Below, in pieces: positions 19,637-29,557 of a stretch of 64,000 nt of DNA (position 1 is the first letter of the stretch; every line of letters starts with the position of its first letter). Both the position numbers and the translations under genes were made by a program. Source of the DNA: an uncultured Saprospiraceae bacterium (lineage in GTDB: Bacteria > Bacteroidota > Bacteroidia > Chitinophagales > Saprospiraceae); the NCBI GenBank assembly GCA_938016265.1, contig CALLWB010000046.1:56153-120152 (forward strand), read 5' to 3'. The notes beneath the pieces were generated by a model. It saw only the letters and a list, made by a program, of their open reading frames with translations. It did not search any database and was not told the DNA's origin.

Positions 19637-22345
19637 TTAAAAATCAACCTTTACTAATTTTTGTGGGGTAGTTTTCCATTCTGAACCAACGACTTGTACA
19701 AAGTAGATGCCTGGTGCCAATCGCTCAGTATTAATAGAAAAAAGATTCGCTCCTTCTTCCAGCATTTGAAAGTTCGACTGCACCATTTTGCCAGAAATAC
19801 TTACAATGTTTATTGATACTTGCTCTTCGCTAAAGGGTACCACCAATTGGAAATTTGCCTTATCTGTGGCAGGATTAGGAAAAATCTCACTAATTGAAAT
19901 CTGTCCATCTTTGTAGCATTCGGATTTAACAGTGATGACTTCAGAATACGCAAAGCTCCCATCCAAATCGATGACCTTCAGTCTAAAATAATTGATCGGG
20001 TGAATGTTTTCAGTTATCTCAAAGTCATACTCATATCCATTAGCAGCAGATCCTCTGGAGTCTAATCTTCCAAAAGCAGAATAATTGCTTCCATCTGCAC
20101 TTTTCTCTATTTCAAAATGAGAGAAATTAACTTCAGTTGCAGTTTCCCATTCTAGCTGAATACTGCACTCGTCGTTTGTTCCTGAGAAAGAAACCAAATC
20201 GATAGGAAGTACAGGGTCTCCTTTACTTACTCGTACAACAGCTGAACCACCAGAGAAACTTTCAATACCATTGAACTGTACATAAAAAGTACCATCTTCA
20301 ATAGAGGTAACAACGGGGGTTAGCGCAATACTGTTCTCTACATCAATGGGAGACAAATCAGTTTCAGGGTCATAAGAATGATCCACTGTTTTGAACCAAA
20401 TAGGCTGACCTACAGTTAACGCATTATTAAAATTATCTTTGTTCCAGATTCCAGCGGCGTCGTTGATCGCTGAGATTTCATCCAATCCAAAATAATATCG
20501 AATATTTACGGTACCATTTACCTGTGGAGAACCTGGCAAGTAATCAACATTCCAATAACGTCCCATTCCAAAAATAGCCTCTTGTGCAGCGATATTATCT
20601 TTCTTAAAAATGCCATTCAAAAAGTTTGAGGAAGAACCTGGGAACAAGGTAGTGGTAAGCGTTACTTTTAGTTCTATATCAGCAGTATTGCCGCCAAATT
20701 CTGCTGGTTTGTGTTCAATTGCGAACAGCAACGAGTTTGGCGAAGAATTGTTATAGTAATAATTCCAGTTTCCTTTACGGCAATAAAAGACTAGTTCGTT
20801 TACAGTATTATAACTAGAAAGTTCTGCGGTACCTTGTAAACAAGAGAATTCATTTTTCTTTCCTGGAGTACCAAAACCTGTTGATACGCCCCAGCTTTCT
20901 CCGATAGAATTATCGAGTGCAGGGTCAAGAAGTGAAAGTGAAGGCCCTACCCCATCAGGCTCTAATGGCCACGGCGCATTATCTCTGTATCGTACAGAAT
21001 CGATCATACAACGTTGTGGGTTATAAAGCATCAATTTTTCACCGCCATTATTCAAAGCAAACCCGAGTGTCCCAAGGAAATTAGGCACATCAGGAAATAC
21101 AGAGAAAAACTGAAACGGGTTTTCTACTACGACTAAGTATCCATCAGCTGCGAGGGACGTTCCTTGAGGAAAAACAAACGCAGAATCTGCATCATGTATT
21201 TCCCATCCTGACAAATCTACTGGTGTAGAAGTTGGATTGTGCACTTCCAACCAGTTACCAGGGTCCATTGCTGGATTAGAATTGTAGTTGATTTCATTTA
21301 TAACGACTCCTGTATTGTTAGAAACACAAGGGTCAGGAATGTTGTTAGCGGCGCCTGGTGTTCCGTGCGGTGCTCCACCAACTGTAGAAGAAACCCAGCT
21401 ACCAGCAAGGTCGTTATCTCTTGATGGATCAATAAGTGCGACGGTCGCTCCTAGTCCGTCTGCTTCTTCTGTCCATGGAAAATCATCGTCGTACTCCATT
21501 TCTTGCACAAGGCAGCCGGTCTCCGAAAAAATTCTCAGTTGCTCTCCACCTCCACTAAAAGTGAGGCCAAAATTTCCTAAATAGTTGGAAACATCTGGGA
21601 AGCTAGCATTAAAAAAGTTGTTGTCTTCTGCTAATACAAAATAGCCTTTCGGACCTATCATTGTGCCATTCGGAATGGTAAAGAAAGAGTCTTCGTCGTG
21701 AAATCTCCACCCTGAAATGTCCACAACACTAGTTGTTGGATTATGCAATTCAACCCAATCTCCAGGATTAAAAACAAAATCAGATTTATAGTTGATCTCA
21801 TTAATCAATATCCCTTCAGGTGTTACACCGCAAACATTGCCATTTGTGGCTCCGGGTGTTGGATAAGTAAAAGGTAGGAAACCATCTACTCCGTCTTGGT
21901 GTCTGCCTTCGGAAACATTTTTATAATGTGCGCCAAATTTCTTTTTATCAACAAGCACTGATCCGTTTGGCTCATATAAAGTAATCCGTTCTCCCAAAAC
22001 TGACAATTTGAAATTTAAGTGATTGGCACCTTGAAATGGAGTAACATCCGCCCACAACAACAAAAAACCTCCTGCTGGGACGGTCGTTTTTAGTGGATCT
22101 GAATTAGGGATTTGCCATTTTGTTGGGATGTCATTATCATCTGAGATGAAATAACCTGCCAGATTTACTGGGGAAGTTCCTGCGTTGTAAATCTCAATCC
22201 AATCATCGTACTCTCCAAACTCATCCGCAATGGTATTGGAATTGGAAGCCATGAATTCGTTGATATACAACTGGGCTTGTAGTGAACTAGAAAATCCACA
22301 TAGGAATAATAAACCCAATAATAGGGTAATAAATGTTAGTCGCAT
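19637..22345 (-). CDS. Secreted protein with three lamin-tail domains and T9SS sorting tail
   Basis: Translation from ATG at 22345 gives about 902 residues. A TTG three codons upstream is possible but less likely. The signal peptide is MRLTFITLLLGLLFLCG with cleavage near LQAQL. Three lamin-tail (LTD) domains follow: about 25-165 (YINEFMASNSNT, DDWIEIYNAG), 175-335 (LINEINYKSDF, GDWVELHNP) and 340-500 (VINEINYNSN, GNWLEVHNP). LTDs are Ig-fold modules common in bacterial extracellular proteins, sometimes with CotH or nucleases; no nuclease or CotH motif is present. A beta-rich region and an FN3-like segment (EVNFSHFEIEKSADG) come next, then a T9SS sorting domain (EIFPNPATDKANFQL, GKMVQS, LAPGIYFVQV). 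It is probably surface-exposed, binding or structural. Confidence 0.85.
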   Translation of the reverse strand: MRLTFITLLLGLLFLCGFSSSLQAQLYINEFMASNSNTIADEFGEYDDWIEIYNAGTSPVNLAGYFISDDNDIPTKWQIPNSDPLKTTVPAGGFLLLWADVTPFQGANHLNFKLSVLGERITLYEPNGSVLVDKKKFGAHYKNVSEGRHQDGVDGFLPFTYPTPGATNGNVCGVTPEGILINEINYKSDFVFNPGDWVELHNPTTSVVDISGWRFHDEDSFFTIPNGTMIGPKGYFVLAEDNNFFNASFPDVSNYLGNFGLTFSGGGEQLRIFSETGCLVQEMEYDDDFPWTEEADGLGATVALIDPSRDNDLAGSWVSSTVGGAPHGTPGAANNIPDPCVSNNTGVVINEINYNSNPAMDPGNWLEVHNPTSTPVDLSGWEIHDADSAFVFPQGTSLAADGYLVVVENPFQFFSVFPDVPNFLGTLGFALNNGGEKLMLYNPQRCMIDSVRYRDNAPWPLEPDGVGPSLSLLDPALDNSIGESWGVSTGFGTPGKKNEFSCLQGTAELSSYNTVNELVFYCRKGNWNYYYNNSSPNSLLFAIEHKPAEFGGNTADIELKVTLTTTLFPGSSSNFLNGIFKKDNIAAQEAIFGMGRYWNVDYLPGSPQVNGTVNIRYYFGLDEISAINDAAGIWNKDNFNNALTVGQPIWFKTVDHSYDPETDLSPIDVENSIALTPVVTSIEDGTFYVQFNGIESFSGGSAVVRVSKGDPVLPIDLVSFSGTNDECSIQLEWETATEVNFSHFEIEKSADGSNYSAFGRLDSRGSAANGYEYDFEITENIHPINYFRLKVIDLDGSFAYSEVITVKSECYKDGQISISEIFPNPATDKANFQLVVPFSEEQVSINIVSISGKMVQSNFQMLEEGANLFSINTERLAPGIYFVQVVGSEWKTTPQKLVKVDF

Positions 22346-22750
22346 AATAGTCAATATATGATTACTGGGGCTTAATAGTAGAGATATTTTAAGTTGGATG
22401 TTCTACTATCCTAGAGATTGCGTGCAACTGTTTAAAAAGCCTTTTGCACTCCTCGTTGTTGAAATAGACTGCATATTACTAAAAATAGTTGCTTTGTGAT
22501 AAAAAATTCAATGTTTTTTTGCTTTCAAAAACGTAATAATTGTCTGCTTAAAAAGAAAATATACATCAAAACGAAACACAATACGCTCATTACCTCCTAA
22601 AAAACAACAATTTAAGAAAATGCATAATTCAAATACTGGGAGAATTGTTACAAAAAAATAATGTGACAGGAAAAACTGATATTTATCCTTCCAAAACATA
22701 CATTTTGGCAGGAATATTTATCAAATTATTGTGAATTGTATACAAAATTT
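22346..22750. other. AT-rich intergenic region upstream of the lamin-tail gene
   Basis: No supportable gene. It holds the promoter region of the minus-strand gene starting at 22345 and the 3' flank of the minus-strand gene ending at 22751. Short open frames are Phe/Lys-rich and look like noise. No clear terminator hairpin was found. Confidence 0.4.
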
Positions 22751-23827
22751 TCATTTTTTGAATAGTTCTGAAAGGAAATCTGACACTTTTGATGCGTCTG
22801 TCTGGTTGAAAAGCACCTCTTCGTATTCTAAAAGGTCGTCTATGTATTTTTCATCCTCAATATTGTTTCGCTGATAAGAAATGTCGAAAAACATTTTCTT
22901 GAGTCGTTGGTTTCTTGACAACTCTGAAACCTGATATTGGTTAGTATTTACATTATATTCAACAACAATAAAATTCTTTCCCGAGTAAGGCTCAAAACAA
23001 ACTACAAAAATTGGACTTTTGAACAAATCCCCCCAGTGAAACTCAATGTGTCCTGACGAAAATAGTGGATAGATGTATTGATAGTTTGGAATCCCTAACT
23101 CATCCATTTTTTCTCTTAGGTCAGAAAGTTTTTGTTTGATTTTTTCTACGATGAGGACCTCGGAATCTATTTCAGAAAAGGATTTCCAACTTCCTTTCCA
23201 ATTGTAATATTCATAGTTGCCCAATTTGAGTTTGTAGTCAAAACTGGATTCTCCTTCAAGGACATAACCAGGGTAGAAATAGCGCAGATCGGCATCTATA
23301 GAAAACTGAATTTCTTTTAGCATAGTGTAAATGCCCAAGCTGAATTTTGAGTACGATTCGTCATGCAATCCAATGATGCTAGCCATGCTGTCCTCCCCTA
23401 TATCGAAATAGCTGACTGCTACCAGTTTATCGCCATGATATACAGAAACTTCTCTGGTATCAAAAATGGTTCGATTATAATTGTCTGCGTACAAAAACAT
23501 TTCGAGCGAATCGAAAACAAACCCTTTAAAACGGCCTTTGTTCTGCCGGTAAAGAAATTCTCTTTTCTCATCTATTTTGGCGAATCCATATTCTACCTTA
23601 AACATTTTATCATTCTTGGAAAGCAACTTCCTAAGTCTCTTTTTAAGGGAATATTGGCTAAGGTCAAGTCGAATATTCACGACAGAATGGACATCCTGCT
23701 CAATACAAATCAAGGATGTACGAAACAACAAAGAAGAGCTGCGAAACCACCCTCCTGCAAGGTACTGGTCTAACCCTAAAGGAGTTAGGTTTTGCGGATA
23801 GACCATTTGCACCATCATTGTTGACAT
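22751..23827 (-). CDS. Divergent arginyl-tRNA--protein transferase-like (ATE/GNAT-fold) protein
   Basis: A 358-residue cytosolic protein without signal peptide. The layout follows the ATE/Bpt N-end-rule transferases: an N-terminal part with LDQYLAGGWFRSSSLLFRT (compare the G.RR...YRP region), a basic segment (SLKKRLRKLL, compare RSQRR..RKN), and a GNAT-like C-terminal domain with GIYTMLKEIQF, LRYFYPGYV and FDYKLKLGNYEYY, matching the LG.Y.......G....YLGY......M.YK pattern. The cysteine cluster normally found in the N-terminal half is not conserved. Members attach amino acids from aminoacyl-tRNA to protein N-termini to mark them for degradation, but the altered N-terminus leaves substrate and activity open. 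The last 120 residues have no clear match. Single gene, with no operon partner. Confidence 0.6.
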   Translation of the reverse strand: MSTMMVQMVYPQNLTPLGLDQYLAGGWFRSSSLLFRTSLICIEQDVHSVVNIRLDLSQYSLKKRLRKLLSKNDKMFKVEYGFAKIDEKREFLYRQNKGRFKGFVFDSLEMFLYADNYNRTIFDTREVSVYHGDKLVAVSYFDIGEDSMASIIGLHDESYSKFSLGIYTMLKEIQFSIDADLRYFYPGYVLEGESSFDYKLKLGNYEYYNWKGSWKSFSEIDSEVLIVEKIKQKLSDLREKMDELGIPNYQYIYPLFSSGHIEFHWGDLFKSPIFVVCFEPYSGKNFIVVEYNVNTNQYQVSELSRNQRLKKMFFDISYQRNNIEDEKYIDDLLEYEEVLFNQTDASKVSDFLSELFKK

Positions 23828-24017
23828 ATTCTTCCTATTGTTGATTGAATTTGGTTGACATTTTTGGATTGGGATAATTCGTGGTTTACTAAAGATAACA
23901 AGATTTCCCTTCTAAAACCCAATTTTAACATTTATTAGAATAACAATACGCAGACAATGCCACAGTTAGCACTTTGTTGTGGCTGATTTTCGCTCCTTCT
24001 TGTGCCCAACTATTCTT

Positions 24018-24074
24018 GCATTCTTGCCTTAAAATATTCCCGTATTCTAACATTCACGCATTCTTGCCTTAAAA
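24018..24074. repeat. Pair of 17-bp direct repeats 40 bp apart
   Basis: GCATTCTTGCCTTAAAA occurs identically at 24018-24034 and 24058-24074, with related ATTC..GCATTC sequence between. It may be part of a local duplication or a dispersed intergenic repeat. Confidence 0.7.
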
Positions 24075-24140
24075 ACAATCCTCTTTCAAATCAGAATCTA
24101 AAAATAAATGAAATTACTATAATTTAAAGGGGTAAAAATG

Positions 24141-24148
24141 TATTTTTG
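24141..24148 (+). promoter_or_regulatory. Candidate -7 promoter element of aconitase
   Basis: TATTTTTG fits the Bacteroidetes TAnnTTTG -7 box. It lies 44 bp before the ATG at 24193. No clear TTTG -33 element is seen at the expected distance. Confidence 0.5.
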
Positions 24149-24192
24149 CAGTCCTTTTTAGTAACCAATTAAGTGATTTAAATAAAAAGAAT

Positions 24193-26460
24193 ATGGTTTT
24201 TGATTTAGATATGATAAAGCGGGTTTATAATGAACTACCCGAAAAAATTGCTAAAATAAGAGCAGAACTAGGACGTCCATTATCTTTAAGTGAGAAAATT
24301 CTATACTCCCACTTACATTCAGACTCTCCATTAAAAAACTATAACCGAGGAAAAGATTATGTCTTTTACAATCCAGACCGGGTTGCTATGCAGGATGCAA
24401 CTGCGCAAATGGCACTGCTCCAGTTTATGATGGCAGGACGAAGTAAAGTTGCCGTGCCTTCTACCGTGCATTGTGATCACTTGATCCAGGCAAAAGTTGG
24501 CGCAGAAGCGGATTTAAAAACAGCCATCGACGTCAATAAAGAAGTCTACGACTTTCTATCTTCCGTTTCTAACAAATATGGAATTGGATTTTGGAAACCA
24601 GGAGCGGGTATCATCCACCAGGTAGTATTAGAAAACTACTCTTTCCCTGGAGGAATGATGATCGGGACCGATTCACATACTGTAAATGCAGGTGGACTTG
24701 GAATGATCGCAATCGGAGTTGGTGGTGCGGACGCAGTAGATGTAATGGCTGGTATGGCTTGGGAACTTAAAAACCCTAAACTAATCGGTGTAAAACTAAC
24801 TGGTAAACTTAGTGGCTGGACATCTTCTAAAGATGTTATTCTGAAAGTCGCTGGCATACTTACTGCTAAAGGTGGTACAGGTGCTATCGTTGAATATTTT
24901 GGCCCTGGAGCACAAAGCCTTTCCTGTACTGGTAAAGGAACCATTTGCAATATGGGTGCGGAAATCGGAGCAACTACCTCTACATTCGGTTATGACGAAT
25001 CCATGAGCAGATACCTAAAAGCTACTGGCAGGACGGAAGTCGCAGAAATGGCTGACAAGGTAGCAGAGCACCTTACTGGAGATGCAGAAGTATATGCTAA
25101 TCCTGAAAAATATTTTGATCAGGTTGTTGAAATCGACCTTTCTACTTTGGAGCCACATGTCAACGGACCATTTACTCCAGATTTAGCTTGGCCAATTTCG
25201 AAACTAGCGCAAGCAGTGAAAGACAACAACTATCCTGAGAAACTAGAGGTTGGACTTATCGGTTCTTGTACCAACTCTTCTTATGAAGATCTAGATCGTG
25301 CAGCTTCTCTTGCCAGACAGGCAGTTACTAAAAACCTGCAAGTAAAATCTGAGTTTACTGTTACTCCGGGATCTGAATTGGTTCGGTATACCGTAGAACG
25401 GGATGGACTACTTGACTCTTTCGAGAAAATCGGTGGCGTCGTACTAGCAAACGCTTGTGGACCATGTATCGGTCAGTGGGCAAGACACTCAGACGATCCT
25501 AGCAGAAAGAATTCAATCATTACCTCTTTCAATAGAAACTTTTCTAAACGAAATGATGGTAATCCGAATACACATTCCTTCGTCGCGTCTCCTGAGATTG
25601 TCACTGCGCTTGCAATTGCTGGTAGCATGTCGTTCAATCCATTAACAGACACGCTTACCAATACCAATGGAGAACAGGTAATGTTAGATCCACCAACAGG
25701 TGTTGAACTTCCTCCAAAAGGATTTGATGTTAAAGATCCTGGCTTTGAAGCGCCATTAGAAGATGGCAGTGGTGTGAATGTAGTAGTCGATCCTGATTCC
25801 AAAAGAATAGAGTTATTAACTCCATTTACTCCGATGACACTTGATGACGTGACCGGAATGCGTGTCCTAATCAAAGCAAAAGGGAAATGCACAACAGATC
25901 ACATCTCTATGGCTGGCCCTTGGTTGACCTACAGAGGTCACCTCGACAATATTTCTGAAAACTGCTATACTGGAGCTGTAAACGCTTTCAGTGATGAAAC
26001 AAATAAAGTATTCAATCCTGAGACCAAAGAATTTGGTCCAGTTCCTACTACCGCAAGGTATTACAAAAAGAACAAGATTGGTTCTGTTGTATTTGGGGAG
26101 GAAAACTTAGGGGAAGGTTCTTCTAGAGAACATGCAGCTATGGAGCCAAGACACCTTGGAGTAATGGCAGTTATTGTAAAATCATTTGCTCGTATTCACG
26201 AAACGAATCTTAAGAAACAAGGAATGCTAGCGTTGACTTTCGTCAATAAAGCCGATTATGATTTGGTAAGACAAGACGACAAAGTAGACATTGTAGGTTT
26301 TGATAGTTTTGCTTCAGGCAAAAACCTTACGATCCGCCTAAGCCATGCTGATGGGACTTCTGATTCATTTGAAGTTGCGCATACTTATAGCGAGCAGCAA
26401 GTGGATTGGGTAAGAGCAGGATCTGCTTTAAATAAAATACGCGAAGAACTGGGCGCCTAG
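24193..26460 (+). CDS. acn: Aconitate hydratase (mitochondrial-type aconitase)
   Basis: A 755-residue protein of full family length. It interconverts citrate and isocitrate in the TCA cycle using a [4Fe-4S] cluster. The three cluster ligands are visible: C359 in [11 protein letters not shown], and C422 and C425 in [10 protein letters not shown]. Other family signatures include [22 protein letters not shown] and, in the swivel domain, [17 protein letters not shown]. The form resembles mitochondrial/eukaryote-like aconitase rather than AcnB, with no HEAT-like N-terminal domain. A TAnnTTTG box precedes it and a strong terminator follows, so it is monocistronic. Confidence 0.97.
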   Translation: MVFDLDMIKRVYNELPEKIAKIRAELGRPLSLSEKILYSHLHSDSPLKNYNRGKDYVFYNPDRVAMQDATAQMALLQFMMAGRSKVAVPSTVHCDHLIQAKVGAEADLKTAIDVNKEVYDFLSSVSNKYGIGFWKPGAGIIHQVVLENYSFPGGMMIGTDSHTVNAGGLGMIAIGVGGADAVDVMAGMAWELKNPKLIGVKLTGKLSGWTSSKDVILKVAGILTAKGGTGAIVEYFGPGAQSLSCTGKGTICNMGAEIGATTSTFGYDESMSRYLKATGRTEVAEMADKVAEHLTGDAEVYANPEKYFDQVVEIDLSTLEPHVNGPFTPDLAWPISKLAQAVKDNNYPEKLEVGLIGSCTNSSYEDLDRAASLARQAVTKNLQVKSEFTVTPGSELVRYTVERDGLLDSFEKIGGVVLANACGPCIGQWARHSDDPSRKNSIITSFNRNFSKRNDGNPNTHSFVASPEIVTALAIAGSMSFNPLTDTLTNTNGEQVMLDPPTGVELPPKGFDVKDPGFEAPLEDGSGVNVVVDPDSKRIELLTPFTPMTLDDVTGMRVLIKAKGKCTTDHISMAGPWLTYRGHLDNISENCYTGAVNAFSDETNKVFNPETKEFGPVPTTARYYKKNKIGSVVFGEENLGEGSSREHAAMEPRHLGVMAVIVKSFARIHETNLKKQGMLALTFVNKADYDLVRQDDKVDIVGFDSFASGKNLTIRLSHADGTSDSFEVAHTYSEQQVDWVRAGSALNKIREELGA

Positions 26461-26510
26461 TAGCTACCAGCAGATTTCGCCTACAAAAGTGAAACTGATT
26501 TGAGTTTTAT

Positions 26511-26554
26511 AATTCCCGTCAATAAAAGTGATTTTGTTGATGGGAATTTTTTTT
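26511..26554 (+). terminator. acn: Rho-independent terminator of aconitase
   Basis: A 12-bp stem (26511-26522 with 26537-26548; AATTCCC..TCAA pairs with TTGA.GGGAATT, one G.T pair) followed by a run of eight T. Confidence 0.85.
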
Positions 26555-26628
26555 GTAAAAAACCCCACTCAAAACTGACGATATTACCTTTTACTTTCTA
26601 TCAACTACCTCCTTCTACCCTTCTCGCT

Positions 26629-28152
26629 TTAATCAGTATTAAACTTAAAACCCGCCGTCAAAACTACGTTGTGTCTTGTGAAATTGTTGGAGGCGATTTG
26701 ATTATTAGGAGAGGATTCTGGAGAATAAGGCAAGTACAATTCCGACCTGGTTTCAATAATATAGGCCAGGTCAATAAAGTATTTTTTGCTGTTGTACCCG
26801 AAGCCACCGGAGATCTGTTGTTTTGCAGAATTAATTTCGGGAACATCTACTTTGAAAGGGCTCATGTAGTAGGCATAACCTAACCGAGCTCTGTATTTCT
26901 CAAAGGCATATTCTGCTCCGGCTCTTAAATTTATGGCCTGTCCATATTTACGTTTGACCTCCGTGTTTACGGTTGCTTCATAGTTGTCGTCTGCTTCTGG
27001 TAGGCGAAGGCGAGCGCTCCCATAATTGACCCACTCTGCCTCTACTGACAGAAATCCCTTTTTAGGAATAAAGTAGGCACCACTCAAGATCGCTCTCATT
27101 GGAGAGACTACCCGATATTCATAAACTCCAGTATTTGGAGGCTCTTCCGTGTAGGTAGCGGGGACATTGATATCAGGATAATTGAGGGTGGTTTCCAGAT
27201 AACTACTAAACGTGTCTGTCAAACTTAAGTTTGTCGGAGAATGGAACGCCAAGCCAGCTCTAAACTGTTTGTTGATCCTATAGATAGCGCCGATCTTCAC
27301 ATTCGCTCCTAGCCCAGAGGTTACAAATTCGTTTTCAATTAATAAATTATTAAAAACAGAATCGACCCCTTGCAAATCATTTTCCCGATAAGCGGTTTCC
27401 TCCTCATAATTTACGAATTGCACACCTATTGTTGCTCCTAGGTAAAGTTTGTATTCATAATTTGTTCCCAAACTAATCACCAACTCATCTATACCTCCTT
27501 TTGATTCTAGCGTATGGCTTTTAAATACTTCATCGTTTGGCCCTAAATCCGCCTCGTAAACGGTAGGAGTCAAATCACTATTGTAAATCAGTCCAGCATC
27601 AAAAGCAAGTCCGGTATCAAAAGCATTTAGCTGATTGGGAGTAAGTCCATTCGCAGCTTGCACGTAGCGCTCAGTGATCGTACCTCGGCTTGTTCCCTCA
27701 AAACTAACTTTCCTGTTGAAGTTGGCAAGTCGATTAAATCCCATACCAAAATTGACTCCTTTCCACTTACTTATTATGACCTGATCTTCATTGCTGCGGA
27801 CGTGTTTCTTATTCCGTTTGTTGGCAAAGACGACACCGATATTAAAAACATTGGGTCGGACTCTCAGTTTCGAAGTATTTGTACCTGCAAATGTCGAGGA
27901 TGCATTCGTAAAGTTAAGACTTGGGCTAAACATGAGGCTGGAAGAACGATACACTCCAATACCCGCAGGATTGCTGCTCAAGGTGGAAAAGTCTGCTCCT
28001 ATCGCCCCAAATGCACCTCCAAGGGCCATTGTCCTAGCTGTTCCTCCAGGTTGTAAAAAAGAATACCTAAAAACATCAACGTCAGATTGCCCGAAAGCGA
28101 ATACAGCGCAAAAGACAAAAACAAAGAAAAAGCTATTTTTCATTATTACCAT
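26629..28152 (-). CDS. FadL/TodX-like (OMPP1) outer-membrane beta-barrel protein
   Basis: A 507-residue protein with a signal peptide (MKNSFFFVFVFCAVFAFG, cleaved before QSDVD). The start may be the second ATG at 28143 rather than 28152. The mature N-terminus has the family pattern RYSFLQPGGTARTMALGGA followed by GADFSTLSSNPAGIGVY, which is the FadL/TodX-like outer-membrane transport group of Bacteroidetes. Alternating beta strands run to the C-terminus (NFTRHNVVLTAGFKF, ending TD). Members form barrels for hydrophobic substrates, and some Bacteroidetes members are annotated as hemin receptors without proof. The substrate is unknown. It converges with aconitase. Confidence 0.75.
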   Translation of the reverse strand: MVIMKNSFFFVFVFCAVFAFGQSDVDVFRYSFLQPGGTARTMALGGAFGAIGADFSTLSSNPAGIGVYRSSSLMFSPSLNFTNASSTFAGTNTSKLRVRPNVFNIGVVFANKRNKKHVRSNEDQVIISKWKGVNFGMGFNRLANFNRKVSFEGTSRGTITERYVQAANGLTPNQLNAFDTGLAFDAGLIYNSDLTPTVYEADLGPNDEVFKSHTLESKGGIDELVISLGTNYEYKLYLGATIGVQFVNYEEETAYRENDLQGVDSVFNNLLIENEFVTSGLGANVKIGAIYRINKQFRAGLAFHSPTNLSLTDTFSSYLETTLNYPDINVPATYTEEPPNTGVYEYRVVSPMRAILSGAYFIPKKGFLSVEAEWVNYGSARLRLPEADDNYEATVNTEVKRKYGQAINLRAGAEYAFEKYRARLGYAYYMSPFKVDVPEINSAKQQISGGFGYNSKKYFIDLAYIIETRSELYLPYSPESSPNNQIASNNFTRHNVVLTAGFKFNTD

Positions 28153-28204
28153 TAGGATTATTAAAGTTGTTTAAAGCAATGTTAGTATAGATTGATAAGA
28201 CAAA

Positions 28205-28245
28205 AATAATAAAAGGGTGAAATTAGCTAGTAATTCCACCCTTTT
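28205..28245 (-). terminator. Terminator of the Ser/Tyr-rich secreted protein gene
   Basis: A 14-bp stem with one mismatch (28211-28224 with 28232-28245; AAAAGGGTG pairs with CACCCTTTT) and a T-rich tract on the minus strand. It lies about 30 bp after the stop of the gene ending at 28277. Confidence 0.75.
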
Positions 28246-28276
28246 TATATTAGGATATAATTTATTTCAATTTAAA

Positions 28277-29398
28277 TTACTTACCTCCACCTCTTTTGCC
28301 CATTGAAGGACGACTTCCTGAAGAAGATCCGCTGCTTCTGCTTGATCCTGAAGAACGACTTGGAGTAGAATAGCTTGAAGATCTTGTACTTGGTCTGCTA
28401 TAACTTCTACTAGGAGTTGATCTCGGAGTAACACTAGGCTTTGAATAACTTCTACTAGGCTTTGACCTAGGAGTAACACTTGGCTTAGAGTAGCTTCTGC
28501 TTGGCTTAGAATACGATTTTGTAGGTGTTATTACCTTGGGTTTCGTATAGACCTTAGGAGTTGCTGCTTTTGGCTTAGTCGCTCTAGGAGTGCTTGTTGC
28601 CTTAGGTGTAGAGTAGTAAGTTGATGTTGGTCGTGTTTGACCATTACTTTTACCCAAACTTGGTTTTTCATAACTGTTGTTTGAAGGTGTAGTCGGCACG
28701 TTAGAACCAGTAGTTGGTCTTACTGTGTTTGTAGCAACTGTGCCACCTCCTGAGTAAGGACTAGCAGTGCTATAACCACCTCCTGCAAATGGAGAGCAAG
28801 GGTCGTAAGCGTTTCCGTAACTAGAATTTCCATATCCATAGTTCGATCCATAGTTTGAATAAGAGTTACTATATCCATTGTTACTCCATCCATAGTTATA
28901 AGGACTGTTGTAAGGAGTAGTTGAATAAGTAGTTACATAGTTGTAACCAGAACTGTAATAAGGAGATGAAAATGCGGAGAATGGATCATTTACATAAACC
29001 AAGCTATTCGTTCGTTGTGGTCTCCAGCTATAAGCTGATACGTAAATTGTTGAACCAGGGTTAGCTGTTCCACCATAGTAGTAGCTATCTACATAACAAG
29101 GATCGTAGTAAGAAAATCCTCTGTATGCACGATTGAACCTTCTGATTCTAGATGTATAACTGAAGTCATAGTCATTTTCATATTCAGCAGATTCTTCGGC
29201 ACCTTCGTAACCTACATATTCGTCGTAGTCAGAAGCTACATAGTCTTCTGCATCAACATATTCGAATCCTGCTTCTTCAGTTGTAGAGTAAGATTGAACA
29301 TCATCCGAAGGATCGTAGTATGCATCATCCTGGGCGAATGAAGTAAATCCGACACTTACCAAAAATGTGATGAGCAAGTAAACAGTTGATTTTTTCAT
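28277..29398 (-). CDS. Secreted Ser/Tyr/Gly-rich low-complexity protein
   Basis: A 373-residue protein of unknown function. It has a clear signal peptide (KKSTVYLLITFLVSVGF, cleaved near SFAQD). The mature part begins acidic (residues 24-75, many D/E/Y), then is rich in Tyr, Ser, Asn and Gly (about 90-250), then a basic Thr/Pro/Lys/Ser tail with repeats of SYSKPS and TPRS (about 290-350), ending SMGKRGGGK. It resembles disordered, possibly cell-wall or matrix-associated Bacteroidetes proteins. No enzyme domain and no T9SS tail were seen. The single-gene unit has its own terminator. Confidence 0.7.
   Translation of the reverse strand: MKKSTVYLLITFLVSVGFTSFAQDDAYYDPSDDVQSYSTTEEAGFEYVDAEDYVASDYDEYVGYEGAEESAEYENDYDFSYTSRIRRFNRAYRGFSYYDPCYVDSYYYGGTANPGSTIYVSAYSWRPQRTNSLVYVNDPFSAFSSPYYSSGYNYVTTYSTTPYNSPYNYGWSNNGYSNSYSNYGSNYGYGNSSYGNAYDPCSPFAGGGYSTASPYSGGGTVATNTVRPTTGSNVPTTPSNNSYEKPSLGKSNGQTRPTSTYYSTPKATSTPRATKPKAATPKVYTKPKVITPTKSYSKPSRSYSKPSVTPRSKPSRSYSKPSVTPRSTPSRSYSRPSTRSSSYSTPSRSSGSSRSSGSSSGSRPSMGKRGGGK
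28426..28512 (-). repeat. 45-bp tandem repeat encoding RSYSKPSVTPRS units
   Basis: GGAGTAACACT recurs at 28426-28436 and 28471-28481, exactly 45 bp apart, coding for a 15-residue unit (RSYSKPSVTPRSKPS, then RSYSKPSVTPRSTPS). Partial copies flank it. Confidence 0.75.
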
Positions 29399-29557
29399 AA
29401 TTATAATTTTATTGTTGTAATCTTTAGACTCTCGTTGAATAATTGACTTTAATTTCTAAATTTGTGACCACTTTTCATAGTCTTTCACTTATTTTAACGT
29501 TTAAAAGAACTAAAAGTCACTAATTCAGGTTCAAATAGCATACCAAAAACAAGATAA

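Larger units (their letters stand above)
23828..24192. other. Divergent intergenic region between ATE-like gene and aconitase
   Basis: It holds the divergent control regions of the two genes, a pair of short direct repeats and a candidate promoter for aconitase (both listed separately). Nothing else was recognised. Confidence 0.5.

Noticed and set aside
22343..22354. TTG start for the lamin-tail gene three codons upstream
   Set aside because: An ATG at 22345 gives a standard signal peptide, so the rarer TTG is unnecessary.
22508..22699. 63-residue open frame after the lamin-tail gene start
   Set aside because: Hydrophobic/Phe-rich noise typical of AT-rich DNA, no supporting signal.
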